64,000 nt of DNA from Omphiscola glabra (GCA_964017045.1 OZ024810.1:188501-252500); one strand, 5' to 3'. Shown: positions 22,874 to 33,922, counted from the stretch's first letter. Notes: a model not told the origin generated them from the sequence alone. A program made the numbers and translations.

Positions 22874-23139
22874 AAAAAGCAAGCCATAGGGGTTGGCTCG
22901 TCCCCTATTGACCCCTGCAGTTGTCTGCGTTATTGTCTCGAGATTTAAAAAAACAATCAAAAGAAAAACAAACAAAAATTCATGTGATTATTAAGGAGAA
23001 AAAAAAGCACACAAAAAGCTAAAAATAGACTGGTCCAAGTCCTATTAGGAACGGGGTTTTCCCCGCGTCATGCCCGCCATTGATTTCTCTCACCACTTCT
23101 ATATTTAGCTTACGGATGAGAAGATGGAGAGACAATAAA
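22874..23139 (+). promoter_or_regulatory. Probable Sp 3' UTR with AATAAA polyadenylation signal
   Basis: After the stop codon the sequence becomes A-rich. A canonical AATAAA lies at 23134-23139, about 260 nt downstream of the stop. No closer canonical signal was seen. The real cleavage site cannot be told from sequence alone. Confidence 0.55.
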
Positions 23140-23802
23140 AAGCCGATCGTGTCAGGGAGGATGACATCCCGGTGTCATGAAGTGCAAGGATGATAGATGT
23201 GCGGCTTGTCACTTCATCCAAGTGACATGTGACAAACACTGACCAAAGATTTACCACTGTTTATATTTATATCACCTGACCAGGCGTATGGTCTTGGACT
23301 GAATTGAATCAGTAGTAATGGCTTGTTTGTAAATATGTGTGTTTGTAACGTGTAGATGGGTCTAGAATGGACACTGGCGGTTAACCAATATGTAGATGTT
23401 TCTAGACTTGGCACTACCGGTCAACCAACATTTGATGACAGTACATGAGATATGATCACATTTATTATAAGAAGAGCCGTCGCTCTGCTCCATGTGGCTG
23501 CGGGGACCTCGGATGGTATTTAAAGAGCCAAAAGTTGGGATGTGTCCAAAATATTAACTAATAATTTTGAAATGCAAGAGGCACAAAACCGAAAAAAGGC
23601 AGTGGGTCTCAAAAAGTTCACATTATTAGACGATAGATGTAAAAAAAAACTCTTTTTTTCCCCCCCACACACACATTGTCTTGGTGTGTCGTGTAAAACA
23701 ATAAGGTGACACCAGTTAATGAGGTGATTTCTTTCGCTACGCACACGCGTAGTGTTTCAACGGAAGTGGATTGTAATGTTCCCTCTACGGAAGTGCGTTG
23801 GT
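23140..23802. other. Unique sequence after the Sp gene
   Basis: Contains a diverged pair (AGATGGGTCTAGAATGGACACTGGCGGT and AGATGTTTCTAGACTTGGCACTACCGGT, about 23353-23420), otherwise unique. No gene supported. Confidence 0.45.
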
Positions 23803-24289
23803 TAACCCAACACGGTATCAAGGTAATCCAACACGGTATCAACGCAATCCAACACGGTATCAAGGCAACCCAACACGGTATCAACACAACCCAACACAGT
23901 ATCAACGCAACCTAACACGTATCAACGCAATCCAACACGATATCAACGCAATCCAACACGGTATCAACGCAACCTAACACAGTATCAACGCAATCCAACA
24001 CGGTATCAAGGCAACCCAACACAGTATCAACGCAACCCAACACAGTATCAACGCAACCCAACACGGTATCAACGCAACCCAACACGGTATCAACGCAATC
24101 CAACACGGTATCAACGCAACCCAACACAGTATCAACGCAACCCAACACGGTATCAACGCAACCCAACACGGTATCAACGCAACCCAACACAGTATCAACG
24201 CAACCCAACCCGGTATCAACGCAACCCAACACGGTATCAACGCAACCCAACACAGTATCAACGCAACCCAACACGGTATCAACGCACTG
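23803..24289. repeat. 21-bp minisatellite, about 23 copies
   Basis: Unit CGCAACCCAACACGGTATCA plus A, with A/G variation in ACAGT or ACGGT and CAATCC for CAACCC in older copies to the left. Minus-strand frames (repeating VDTVLGC) are periodicity artefacts. Confidence 0.94.
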
Positions 24290-24675
24290 CACGCTGGGAT
24301 AATCATTGTTTTAAAGATCCTACATGAACTATCAACACTGACGTCACGCCGATTACACTGGAGAATTTTCAGTTACCCCCCCCCCTCCTCAGCCCCGCCC
24401 TCAGTCTCATATTCACCACTGATTCCAAACGCACGTGTGACGTGTACTCAAATAGAAGACGTTTTGGTCCACTGCAGGAGTGCCACTCACCAACAATAGA
24501 GGTTTGATCAACTAATTGACATTTCTCTTCTCCTATCATATGACAGATACTTTCTATTTGCTTCAGCTAATGTTGACATTGTTATGTCCATTTAACATAC
24601 GGATTAGTACATATATTATCGTTTCCATGCTTAACCATTGACCAAAAAAGTCATTTTCTTGGAAAATGCAATGGT
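24290..24675. other. Unique spacer, no gene seen
   Basis: About 390 bases. Includes CTGACGTCACGCCG (about 24339), a CRE-like octamer, and a C-run at 24377-24386. No coding or RNA feature supported. Confidence 0.45.
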
Positions 24676-25052
24676 TGACAAAGCGGTTATCTTTCAATAA
24701 GCCATAACAAAGCGGTTATCTTTGAATAAGCCATAACAAAGCTATTATCTTTGAATAAGCCATAACAAAGATGTTATCTTTGAATAAGCCATAACAAAGC
24801 TGTTATCTTTGAATAAGCCATAACAAAGATGTTATCTTTGAATAAGCCATAACAAAGCTGTTATCTTTGAATAAGCCATAACAAAGATGTTATCTTTGAA
24901 TAAGCCATAACAAAGCTGTTATCTTTGAATAAGCCATAACAAAGATGTTATCTTTGAATAAGCCATAACAAAGCTGTTATCTTTGAATAAGCCATAACAA
25001 AGATGTTATCTTTGAATAAGCCATAACAAAGATGTTATCTTTGAATAAGCCA
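24676..25052. repeat. 29-bp minisatellite with alternating dimer structure
   Basis: About 13 copies of GTTATCTTTGAATAAGCCAT plus AACAAAGCT. Copies ending CAAAGCT and CAAAGAT alternate for most of the array (about 24735-25000), so the amplified unit is a 58-bp dimer there. Confidence 0.93.
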
Positions 25053-25266
25053 AACTAGTAATAGACCCGTCAAAAACGCCACCATCAGAAGATTGTTACA
25101 AATGTCTACATATGATATGATTTATAATATAGACTATCAATAATTCCTCCAAATTCACACCTTAAACATCGACAAAAACATGTATTTAAATGTTAAAAAC
25201 CAAACCCTAAAACCATAATTCATGTATTAGTGTACGTCATTTAGCACGGCGAAGACTGACATCATT
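25053..25266. other. Short unique spacer
   Basis: AT-rich, contains AAACCAAACCCTAAAACC. Nothing else recognised. Confidence 0.4.
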
Positions 25267-25769
25267 AAACCAGACTCTTACATGGAACCCAAACATGACA
25301 CAAGACTCTTACATGGAACCCAAACATGACACAAGACTTTTACATGGAACACAAACATGACACAAGACTCTTACATGGAACACAAACATGACACAAGACT
25401 TTTACATGGAACACAAACATGACACAAGACTCTTACATGGAACACAAACATGACACAAGACTTTTAAATGGAACACAAACATGACACAAGACTCTTACAT
25501 GGAACACAAACATGACACAAGACTTTTACATGGAACACAAACATGACACAAGACTTTTACATGGAACCCAAACATGACACAAGACTTTTACATGGAATCC
25601 AAACATGACACAAGACTTTTAAATGGAAAACAAACATGACACAAGACTTTTACATGGAACCCAAACATGACACAAGACTTTTACATGGAACACAAACATG
25701 ACACAAGACTCTTACATGGAACCCACACATGACAAGACTCTTACATGGAACACAAACATGACACAAACC
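25267..25769. repeat. 31-bp minisatellite, about 16 copies
   Basis: Unit ACAAGACTCTTACATGGAAC plus ACAAACATGAC. CTCTTAC and CTTTTAC versions alternate in the left half. One unit near 25735 lacks the ACAC before AAGACT. Confidence 0.92.
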
Positions 25770-26041
25770 TGTTTTATTGTGTGACTTAGGGATTTCCTTT
25801 ATTTTCCCCTTGAAAGAATTTGTTGTCATCGACAACGAGTCTATGTGCCAAGTTTAAGCTCGACAGTATGACGTGAAGTGGGCAGATGTCATGTCTGCCC
25901 TATAACTCGTGGAAAGTATTTCTAGAGAATGGCCCTGTCTTTTGACAGAGTTCTCGTTTTTCTCACACGTGACAGGTGGACCGGTCAAAGACAATAATTT
26001 GTATTTGTCACTCGCTTAAATTTTTTACCCAAATCTCCGAT

Positions 26042-26175
26042 GTCAGTATCCCTAGAGAGAACTTGTGTGTCAGAGTCAGTATCCCTAGAGAGAACTTGTG
26101 TGTCAGAGTCAGTATCCCTAGAGAGAACTTGTGTGTCAGAGTCAGTATCCCTAGAGAGAACTTGTGTGTCAGAGT
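26042..26175. repeat. 33-bp minisatellite, 4 identical copies
   Basis: Four perfect copies of a unit containing TCAGTATCCCTAGAGAGAAC and TTGTGTGTCAGAG. A single copy, together with the flanking AATCTCCGATG, is present again at 28200-28240. Confidence 0.95.
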
Positions 26176-26279
26176 TAGGTTGCACACCAGGCAAACGTTA
26201 TAGGGTGCACCCAATGCATACAATCAGATCAAGAATATTTTGTGACTCACAGAAACCATGACAGTTGATTGTCAAACAA

Positions 26280-26472
26280 ACACAGTGTAAGGCCCCACTT
26301 CCCCCCCCCTCACAGTGTAAGGTCCCCCTCCCCCCACAGTGTAAGGTCCCCCTCCCCCCACAGTGTAAGGTCCCCCTCCCTCCACCCCACAGTGTAAGGT
26401 CCCCCTCCTCCCCCGCCCCCCCACAGTGTAAGGTCCCCCTCCTCCCCTGTTCCCCCTTAGTGTAAGGTACCC
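26280..26472. repeat. C-rich variable-length repeat (cacagtgtaaggtccccctc)
   Basis: Seven to eight copies of CACAGTGTAAGGTCCCCCTC separated by C/T-rich linkers of varying length. The minus strand is strongly G-rich, with many G runs of four or more. Confidence 0.88.
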
Positions 26473-26765
26473 CCCCCGTACCCCGTACCCCACACAGTCT
26501 ATTTAAAAATGATATCCGCTTTAGAAAAAAAAATTGTTTCATGATTGCCATTAACATCGCAGTAATGTAATCTAAAGAATGTAATGTAAGCCAAAGATTT
26601 TAATTGTAAGTCAAAGCATGTATTGTAGTTCAAAAAGAATGTAATGTTAAAGAATATAATGTAATTATTGTAATTTAAAGAATGGAATGTAAGCCAAAGA
26701 ATGTAATATACGCGTGTTTAATTCTTTAAGAGGTTATTCAAGGTCGTGCAGTTTTGTCAAGTTCT
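26473..26765. repeat. Diverged GTAATGTAAGCCAAAGA repeats
   Basis: Between about 26560 and 26710 a degenerate 15-20 bp motif (AATGTAAT..AAAGAATGTAAT) recurs irregularly. An old, decayed array. Confidence 0.5.
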
Positions 26766-26771
26766 ATATAT

Positions 26772-26818
<47 letters not shown>

Positions 26819-26925
26819 AAGAGAGACAGAGACAAAGAGAGACAAATAGAGACAGAGAGAGAGACAGGGACAAAGAGAGAGAGAGAGAGAGAGAGACAGA
26901 TTGAGACAGAGAGAGAGATAGACAA

Positions 26926-26956
<31 letters not shown>

Positions 26957-27226
26957 TTGAGACAGAGAGAGAGATAGACAAAGAGAGAGAGAGACAGATT
27001 GAGACAGAGAGAGAGAGAGACAGATTGAGACAGAGAGAGAGAGACAGAGACAAAGAGAGAGAGAGAGAGACAAAGAGAGAGAGTGAGAGACAAAGAGAGA
27101 GACAGAGACAAAGAGAGAGAGAGAGAGACAAAGAGAGAGACAGAGACAAAGAGAGAGAGAGAGAGAGACAGAGACAAAGAGAGAGACAAAGAGAGAGACA
27201 AAGAGAGAGACAAAGAGAGAGAGATA
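26766..27226. repeat. Purine tract, (GA)n with GACAGA and GACAAA interruptions
   Basis: About 460 bp with almost no T and C only in GACA(A/G)A words. Internal higher-order words such as GACAGATTGAGACAGAGAGA recur at about 26896, 26951, 26993 and 27021. A polypurine tract of this kind can adopt triplex DNA in principle. All long frames across it are artefacts. Confidence 0.93.
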
Positions 27227-27379
27227 AGGCATGTAGATATATCAAATATGTTGTGGGTCCATGTCTACATAGCAAATCAACATATACTAAAGCTATAATA
27301 TATCACCGAAGATTGACATACTATCATGCAATACCAGTCCATAACATATGTCTGTTGGTTTGTAACAGATATCAAGAGT

Positions 27380-27478
27380 TACCCCACTGTTAATAGTATG
27401 TCTAGCATCATTTACCCCACTGTTAATAGTATGTCTAGCATCATTTACCCCACTGTTAATAGTATGTCTAGCATCATA
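27380..27478. repeat. 33-bp unit, 3 copies
   Basis: Three almost perfect copies containing CCCCACTGTTAATAGTATGT and CTAGCATCATTTA. Confidence 0.92.
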
Positions 27479-27592
27479 AATTGGAGGCTCCAAATAAGTT
27501 ATCACCATTTTACCAATGCTGGATGACACTAGATGTCAAACTGATCTATGTTTCCAACTATTTAATAGTCAATTTTACCACTTGAGCTAAAC

Positions 27593-27976
27593 CTTCTCAT
27601 GATGACTGACTTAGTCTCATCGCTACCTTCTCATGATGACCGACTTAGTCTCATGATGACCGACTTAGTCTCATGATGACCGACTTAGTCTCATGATGAC
27701 CAACTTAGTCTCATGATGACCGACTTAGTCTCATGATGAGCGACTTAGTCTCATTGCTACCTTCTCATGATGACTGACTTAGTCTCATTGTTTCCTTTCC
27801 CATGATGACAGACTATGTCTCATTGCTACCTTCTAACGATGACTGACTTTGTCTCATTGCTACCTTCTCGTGATGATTGACTTAGTCTCATTGCTACCTT
27901 CTAACGATGATTGACTTAGTCTCATTGCTACCTTCTCATGATGACCGACTTAGTCTCATTGCTACCTTATCATGAT
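27593..27976. repeat. Composite 20-bp / 34-bp array (ctcatgatgaccgacttagt)
   Basis: Six 20-bp copies (CTCATGATGACCGACTTAGT) in the left part, flanked by 34-bp versions that contain an extra CTCATTGCTACCTT. The short form is a deletion derivative, or the long form an insertion derivative, of the other. Confidence 0.9.
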
Positions 27977-28203
27977 GATCAAAAATGTGTCTTAAACATT
28001 AAGACGCCCTCATACTATATGGTCATAAATTCGTGTGCCCCCCACCCCCCGGGCATCGTGGCTTTAAGGACCCCCCCCCCCACACACACACACACTTATT
28101 TTTAAAAGTCGGGAGTAGATTCTGAATTAAAGTTGATCCACCAACAAAGAACAGAGTAACTATAAATTTATTTGTTACATTTTTAAAGCAGGGATGTTAC
28201 TAA

Positions 28204-28240
28204 TCTCCGATGTCAGTATCCCTAGAGAGAACTTGTGTGT
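28204..28240. repeat. Stray single copy of the 26042 minisatellite unit
   Basis: The stretch at about 28201-28240 matches 26033-26072 base for base, including the 10 bases of non-repeated flank on the left. It abuts the LINE fragment that follows. Confidence 0.85.
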
Positions 28241-28254
28241 CCCTCTCCCCCATA

Positions 28255-28590
28255 GACAGCTACGAGGCCATGACAGGCAGTTCCGGCTCATACCAGCGAG
28301 AAGCTAGTATAGGAACTGCTCATTCCTACCAAAGACAATCAGGGACTGGAATAAGCTTCCAAAAGGAACAGTTGAGGCGACAAAACTTGACTCATTTGCG
28401 TCTATTGCCTCAGGCCTTCCAACCCCTTGTGCATGATACCCTCAAACAGTCACTCTTGTAACCAGTGAAATATCCTCATCAACACCAGGCACAGAGACAT
28501 TGCAAATCCCATCTACATTCATAGGAGCCATAATGATCAATAAATTGATCGTGGGCCCTTAATATATAGAAGAAGAAGAAGAGAAGAAGT
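28255..28590 (+). mobile_element. LINE 3' fragment: decayed RT C-terminus, 3' UTR and (AGA)n tail
   Basis: In the frame containing CGG at 28284, the translation reads through FLPKTIRDWNKLPKGTVEA, which closely fits the conserved C-terminal segment of many CR1/Jockey-type RT ORFs (FFPRTI.DWN.LP). The frame is broken by TAG at 28305-28307 and ends at TGA 28434-28436. A 3' UTR follows with a small hairpin (GATCAAT..ATTGATC, about 28534-28550) and an (AGA)n tail to 28590. The insertion is 5' truncated; no catalytic RT residues are present. This is an old copy, not a functional gene. Confidence 0.75.
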
Positions 28591-28622
28591 AAGTTTCTTT
28601 GATTAGTAGTTAGATTTTAAAC

Positions 28623-28855
28623 CAGAGGTCCTCAACCCTGTTTAACAGGGTAACAGTTTACTTTCCCTCAAACACAGTTGGGAAGTGGGAATGGGGGTAT
28701 AGCTGGAAGAAAAATCTATGATCGGATTCCTATGTGCACTGCAAAAAACATATTTGTAGCACATACAGTTAGTCACCCGTTTACCAAATACGGCGGCCAT
28801 TTTAAAGAACCCGTCGGCCAGATCTGGCTCGCGGGATATAGTTTGAGGAGCCCCG
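28623..28855. mobile_element. Non-autonomous hAT element, Charlie/OC1-like ends
   Basis: Begins CAGAGGTCCTCAACC and ends GTTTGAGGAGCCCCG, imperfect inverted termini of hAT type. Interior phrases (TTTAACAGGGTAACAGTTTA, CTATG..C.GATTCCTATGTGCACTGC, CTGGCTCGCGGGATATAG) resemble, from memory, the end regions of vertebrate Charlie/OposCharlie elements. The flanks TTTTAAAC and ATTTCAAC match at 6 of 8 bases, compatible with a decayed 8-bp target duplication. There is no transposase, and the length is 233 bp. Confidence 0.65.
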
Positions 28856-28900
28856 ATTTCAACTTTTAATAAAACTCCTACCTTTCAGCTGTGTAAACCT

Positions 28901-28953
28901 TCCTCTATATTTTGAGGATCCACGATCGATGTATTGATCATTCTGGCTCCTAT
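28901..28953 (-). mobile_element. Inverted LINE 3' tail, related to the 28255 LINE
   Basis: Read on the minus strand this matches the 3' UTR end of the neighbouring LINE (28521-28573) over about 53 bp, with roughly 85% identity by eye: GGAGCCAGAATGATCAATAC versus GGAGCCATAATGATCAATAA. It continues to an ATATAGAGGA end like the other copy's ATATAGAAGA. The sequence to its right does not match the LINE coding part. Confidence 0.65.
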
Positions 28954-29221
28954 CACCTCTACGTCTGATCAGTTCCACTGGTCAAACTGTCCGACCAACA
29001 CCTCATTGGCAGAGTTTAGCACAGAAGACTCATCCAGTCATCTTTCAAAAGTCGACTCCTATGGTTCTGATTCTCATTATTTGTATATAATCCACCTCAA
29101 CGTCTGTCTCATCCCAATGCTGGCATCATTGTAAAATGAAGACCACTAAGTTAAGTCACACAATGAAATACACAAATGAAGAGACTGAAAAGTTATAACG
29201 ATAAATTCTTACGCCACACAA

Positions 29222-29384
29222 TCACGTCACAATACAGTCACGACACAGTCACGTCACAACACAGCAGTCACAACACAGTCCCAACACAGCGGTCACAACA
29301 CAGCAGTCTCAACACAGTCCCAACACAGCAGTCACAACACAGTCCCAACACAGCGGTCACAACACAGTCACAACTTCACCATAA
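29222..29384. repeat. Irregular CACAACACAGTC / CCAACACAGC array
   Basis: Short words CACAACACAG, TCCCAACACAGC and (A/G)GTCACAACACAG are arranged in 24-34 bp composite units. Frames are artefacts. Confidence 0.85.
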
Positions 29385-29589
29385 CCAGTTTAACTTTACA
29401 ACTCATCATAGCTCACTAACAGATAGTGATAGAGATTGTTTGGGTTTTTAAACGCACCCCCTTCCCCACCCCACCCCCCACACAATGCTATAAGCATGGG
29501 ATCAAGGCTTCTCACGAGAGTGTGATGTGTACTTTGCTAGGTGAGATGACCCATTCGATCGCATGAGTAGCCGGGGGGGGGAGGGGCTA

Positions 29590-29875
29590 TGTCGTATTAT
29601 ATTGAATGTCAGGGGTGGTGGTACGTCGTATCATAGTGAATGTCAGGGGGTGGTGTGTCGTATTATATTGAATGTCAGGGGGTGGTATGTCGTATTATAT
29701 TGAATGTCAGGGGTGGTGGTACGTCGTATCATAGTGAATATCAGGGGGTGGTATGTCGTATTATATTGAATGTCAGGGGTGGTGGTACGTCGTATCATAG
29801 TGAATATCAGGGGGTGGTATGTCGTATTATATTGAATGTCAGGGGTGGTGGTAGGTCGTATCATAGTGAATGTCG
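29590..29875. repeat. G-rich dimeric array (gtcagggggtggtatgtcgt)
   Basis: Alternating half-units TATTATATTGAATGTCAGGG and TATCATAGTGAATATCAGGG with GGTGGT(A/G) linkers make a dimer of about 66 bp, repeated four times. Preceded by a G run (29573-29583). Confidence 0.9.
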
Positions 29876-30152
29876 GGTGTTAAAATAAACAAATCTCATT
29901 ATCGGTGGCTCTCACACCTCTTTGATAAGTTGACTTACGGTACAAACAAATTCTATCCTACCATATATATATATAACAGAAAACTGTTAATGTTGGTATT
30001 AGTATTATTTTATTATTATTATTTCTGTTATATTATTAATTATTATTATGATCATGACCATTATTATTACATTTAAAAATATTTTAAGATATTTCTGCTA
30101 TACAATTAAATTAAGTGCACTAATCTTTAGCAGCGAAACAGTTGGCTTGATG
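29876..30152. other. AT-rich spacer
   Basis: Includes TATATATATATA at 29962-29974 and TTATTATTATT tracts (30008-30068). No gene supported. Confidence 0.45.
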
Positions 30153-30890
30153 TAATGGACGTGTACGGTCCCATGTTCCATAGTTGTAAATGGACGTGTA
30201 CGGTCCCATGTTCCATAGTTGTAAATGGACGTGTACGGTCCCATGTTCCATAGTTGTAAATGGACGTGTAAGTTCCCATGTTCCATAGTTGTAAATGGAC
30301 GTGTAAGTTCCCATGTTCCATAGTTGTAAATGGACGTGTAAGATCCCATGTTCCATAGTTGTAAATGGACGTGTAAGGTCCCATGTTCCATAGTTGTAAA
30401 TGGACGTGTAAGTTCCCATGTTTCATAGTTGTAAATGGACGTGTACGGTCCCATGTTCCATAGTTGTAAATGGACGTGTAAGGTCCCATAATCCATAGTT
30501 GTAAATGGACGTGTAAGGTCCCATGTTCCATAGTTGTAAATGGACGTGTACGGTCCCATGTTCCATAGTTGTAAATGGACGTGTAAGTTCCCATGTTCCA
30601 TAGTTGTAAATGGACGTGTACGGTCCCATGTTCCATAGTTGTAAATGGACGTGTAAGGTCCCATGTTCCATAGTTGTAAATGGACGTGTAAGTTCCCATT
30701 TTCCATAGTTGTAAATGGACGTGTACGGTCCCATGTTCCATAGTTGTAAATGGACGTGTAAGGTCCCATGTTCCATAGTTGTAAATGGACGTGTAAGGTC
30801 CCATGTTCCATAGTTGTAAATGGACGTGTAAGTTCCCATGTTCCATAGTTGTAAATGGACGTGTAAGGTCCCATGTTCCATAGTTGTAAA
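30153..30890. repeat. 35-bp minisatellite, 21 copies
   Basis: Unit ATGGACGTGTACGGTCCCAT plus GTTCCATAGTTGTAA, spacing exactly 35 bp. Two-base variation at AC/AA-GG/GT/GA (TACGGTCCC, TAAGTTCCC, TAAGGTCCC) marks units. Not divisible by three, so three minus-strand frames each read 105-bp supercycles; none is a credible gene. Confidence 0.95.
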
Positions 30891-30977
30891 CTTGCTTTGC
30901 TTTACAGCATACACTGTTTTACTCCAGAGGTATTGTAGACAAACATGCATACCCCTATACGCATACATGCACATACT

Positions 30978-31097
30978 ACGTACATATGTATGTCTGTGGA
31001 ATAGGTCCACGGTTCTATGAACATATGTATGTCTGGGGAATAGGTTTCCGGCCCTATGAACATATGTATGTCTGGGGAATAGGTCCCCGGCCCCATT
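30978..31097. repeat. 38-bp unit, about 3 copies
   Basis: GAACATATGTATGTCTGGGG plus AATAGGTTTCCGGCCCTAT, with one or two base changes per copy. Confidence 0.88.
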
Positions 31098-31257
31098 TAC
31101 TTGTCACTCTATTTGCCATACATTTCAAATAGCTGACATAAGTGTACGTTTTTTTCTGAAAGCGTCATCTGTCGTATTTCCAGTGTCGAATTCATCAATA
31201 GAATAACAGGCTAAACGCTCTAGGGGCCCCGGGCTTAGAAGGCTTCCTTATTAATCG

Positions 31258-31478
31258 GCTATCACAAGCGGCACTGTCAGCTACGCCACAAGCGGCACTG
31301 TCAGCTACGCCACAAACGGCACTGTCAGCTACGCCACAAGCGGCACCGTCAGCTATACGCCACAAGCGGCAGTGTCAGCTACGCCACAAGCGACACTGTC
31401 AGCTACGTCACAAGTGGCACTGTCAGCTACGTCACAAGCGGCACTGTCAGCTACACCACACGCGGCACTGTCAGCTAT
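31258..31478. repeat. 24-bp minisatellite, about 9 copies
   Basis: Unit GCCACAAGCGGCACTGTCAG plus CTAC, GC-rich, with scattered substitutions and one AT insertion (TATACGCC). Confidence 0.92.
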
Positions 31479-31505
31479 GCGTCATTTTGTTGGTAGTGGT
31501 CAGGC

Positions 31506-33462
31506 CTCTTGAAGGCTTTAACTTTGGCCTATATGTGGACAGGGCAACAATCTTTAACTTGGCCCTATATGTGGACAGGGCAACAATCTTTAACTTGGCC
31601 CTTTATGTGGACAGGGCAACAATCTTTAACTTGGCCCTATATGTGGACAGGGCAACAATCTTTAACTTGGCCCTATATGTGGACAGAGCAACAATCTTTA
31701 ACTTGGCCCTATATGTGGACAGGGCAACAAACTTTAACTTGGCCCTATATGTGGACAGGGCAACAATCTTTAACTTGGCCCTTTATGTGGACAGGGCAAC
31801 AATCTTTAACTTGGCCCTATATGTGGACAGAGCAACAATCTTTAACTTGGCCCTATATGTGGACAGGGCAACAATCTTTAACTTGGCCCTTTATGTGGAC
31901 AGAGCAACAATCTTTAACTTGGCCCTATATGTGGACAGGGCAACAATCTTTAACTTGGCCCTATATGTGGACAGAGCAACAAACTTTAACTTGGCCCTAT
32001 ATGTGGACAGGGCAACAATCTTTAACTTGGCCCTATATGTGGACAAGGCAACAATCTTTAACTTGGCCCTTTATGTGGACAGAGCAACAAACTTTAACTT
32101 GGCCCTATATGTGGACAGAGCAACAATCTTTAACTTGGCCCTATATGTGGACAAGGCAACAATCTTTAACTTGGCCCTATATGTGGACAAGGCAACAATC
32201 TTTAACTTGGCCCTATATGTGGACAAGGCAACAATCTTTAACTTGGCCCTATATATTGACAGGGCAACAATCTTTAACTTTGGCCTATATAAGGACAGGG
32301 CAACAATCTTTAACTTGGCCCTATATGTGGACAGGGCAACAATCTTTAACTTGGCCCTATATGTGGACAGGGCAACAATCTTTAACTTGGCCCTATATGT
32401 GGACAGGGCAACAATCTTTAACTTGGCCCTATATGTGGATAGGGCAACAATCTTTAACTTGGCCCTATATGTGGACAGGGCAACAATCTTTAACTTGGCC
32501 CTATATGTGGACAGAGCAACAATCTTTAACTTGGCCCTATATGTGGACAGGGCAACAAACTTTAACTTGGCCCTATATGTGGACAGGGCAACAATCTTTA
32601 ACTTGGCCCTATATGTGGACAGGGCAACAATCTTTAACTTGGCCCTTTATGTGGACAGAGCAACAATCTTTAACTTGGCCCTATATGTGGACAGGGCAAC
32701 AATCTTTAACTTGGCCCTATATGTGGACAGGGCAACAATCTTTAACTTTGGCCTATATGTGGACAGGGCAACAATCTTTAACTTGGCCCTATATGTGGAC
32801 AGGGCAACAATCTTTAACTTGGCCCTATATGTGGACAGAGCAACAATCTTTAACTTGGCCCTATATGTGGACAGGGCAACAATCTTTAACTTGGCCCTAT
32901 ATGTGGACAGGGCAACAATCTTTAACTTGGCCCTATATGTGGACAGGGCAACAATCTTTAACTTGGCCCTATATGTGGACAGGGCAACAATCTTTAACTT
33001 GGCCCTATATGTGGACAGGGCAACAATCTTTAACTTGGCCCTATATGTGGACAGAGCAACAATCTTTAACTTGGCCCTATATGTGTACAGGGCAACAATC
33101 TTTAACTTGGCCCTATATGTGGACAGAGCAACAATCTTTAACTTGGCCCTATATGTGGACAGGGCAACAAACTTTAACTTGGCCCTATATGTGGACAGGG
33201 CAACAATCTTTAACTTGGCCCTATATGTGGACAGGGCAACAATCTTTAACTTGGCCCTATATGTGGACAGGGCAACAATCTTTAACTTGGCCCTATATGT
33301 GGACAGAGCAACAATCTTTAACTTGGCCCTATATGTGGACAGGGCAACAATCTTTAACTTGGCCCTATATGTGGACAGAGCAACAATCTTTAACTTGGCC
33401 CTATATGTGGACAGGGCAACAAACTTTAACTTGGCCCTATATGTGGACAGAGCAACAAACTT
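31506..33462. repeat. 36-bp minisatellite, about 54 copies
   Basis: Unit GGACAGGGCAACAATCTTTA plus ACTTGGCCCTATATGT. Variant sites: AGGGC/AGAGC/AAGGC, CAATC/CAAAC, CTATATG/CTTTATG. Two + frames remain open for about 660 codons (repeats of YVDRATIFNLAL, and of a WTGQQSLTWPYM register), which is expected from a stop-free unit of 36 bp. Two overlapping open frames of the same kind argue against selection on either. Confidence 0.96.
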
Positions 33463-33526
33463 TATTGTGTAAAATATTTTATTTCTAATAGTCTTCTAAT
33501 AATTTTACACATATATGTCAATATCA

Positions 33527-33800
33527 ATACATTGTTGCCACCGAGTTATAGGGGCACCACTCAATTACATTGTTGCCACCGAGTTATAGGGGCACCACTC
33601 AATTACATTTTTGCCACCGAGTTATAGGGGCACCACTCAATTACATTGTTGCCACCGAGTTATAGGGGCACCACTCAATTACATTGTTGCCACCGAGTTA
33701 TAGGGGCACCACTCAATTACATTGTTGCCACCGAGTTATAGGGGCACCACTCAATTACATTGTTGCCACCGAGTTATAGGGGCACCACTCAATTACATTG
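33527..33800. repeat. 38-bp minisatellite, 7 copies
   Basis: Unit CATTGTTGCCACCGAGTTAT plus AGGGGCACCACTCAATTA, nearly perfect (one TTTTTGCC). Confidence 0.94.
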
Positions 33801-33816
33801 TAAATAAAATATTAAA

Positions 33817-33922
33817 CAGGGACACTAACCCTAACAACAGGGACACTAACCGTAACCCAAACAACATGGACTCTAACCCTAACCCTAACAACAGGGACAC
33901 TGACCCTAACCTTAACAATGAC
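33817..33922. repeat. Telomere-like composite repeat (gggacactaaccctaacaac)
   Basis: Five or six imperfect copies of a 21-30 bp unit with internal CTAACCCTAACCCTAA words. Confidence 0.85.

Noticed and set aside
28934..29134. 66-codon frame right of the inverted LINE tail
   Set aside because: Starts inside the LINE tail. No resemblance to an RT on either strand and no splice context.
29622..29888. Frames in the GGTGGT-rich array
   Set aside because: Periodicity artefacts of a 66-bp dimer.
31487..33488. Two + strand frames of about 660 codons
   Set aside because: Same 36-bp array in two registers. Variation between units shows no preference for synonymous changes in either frame.
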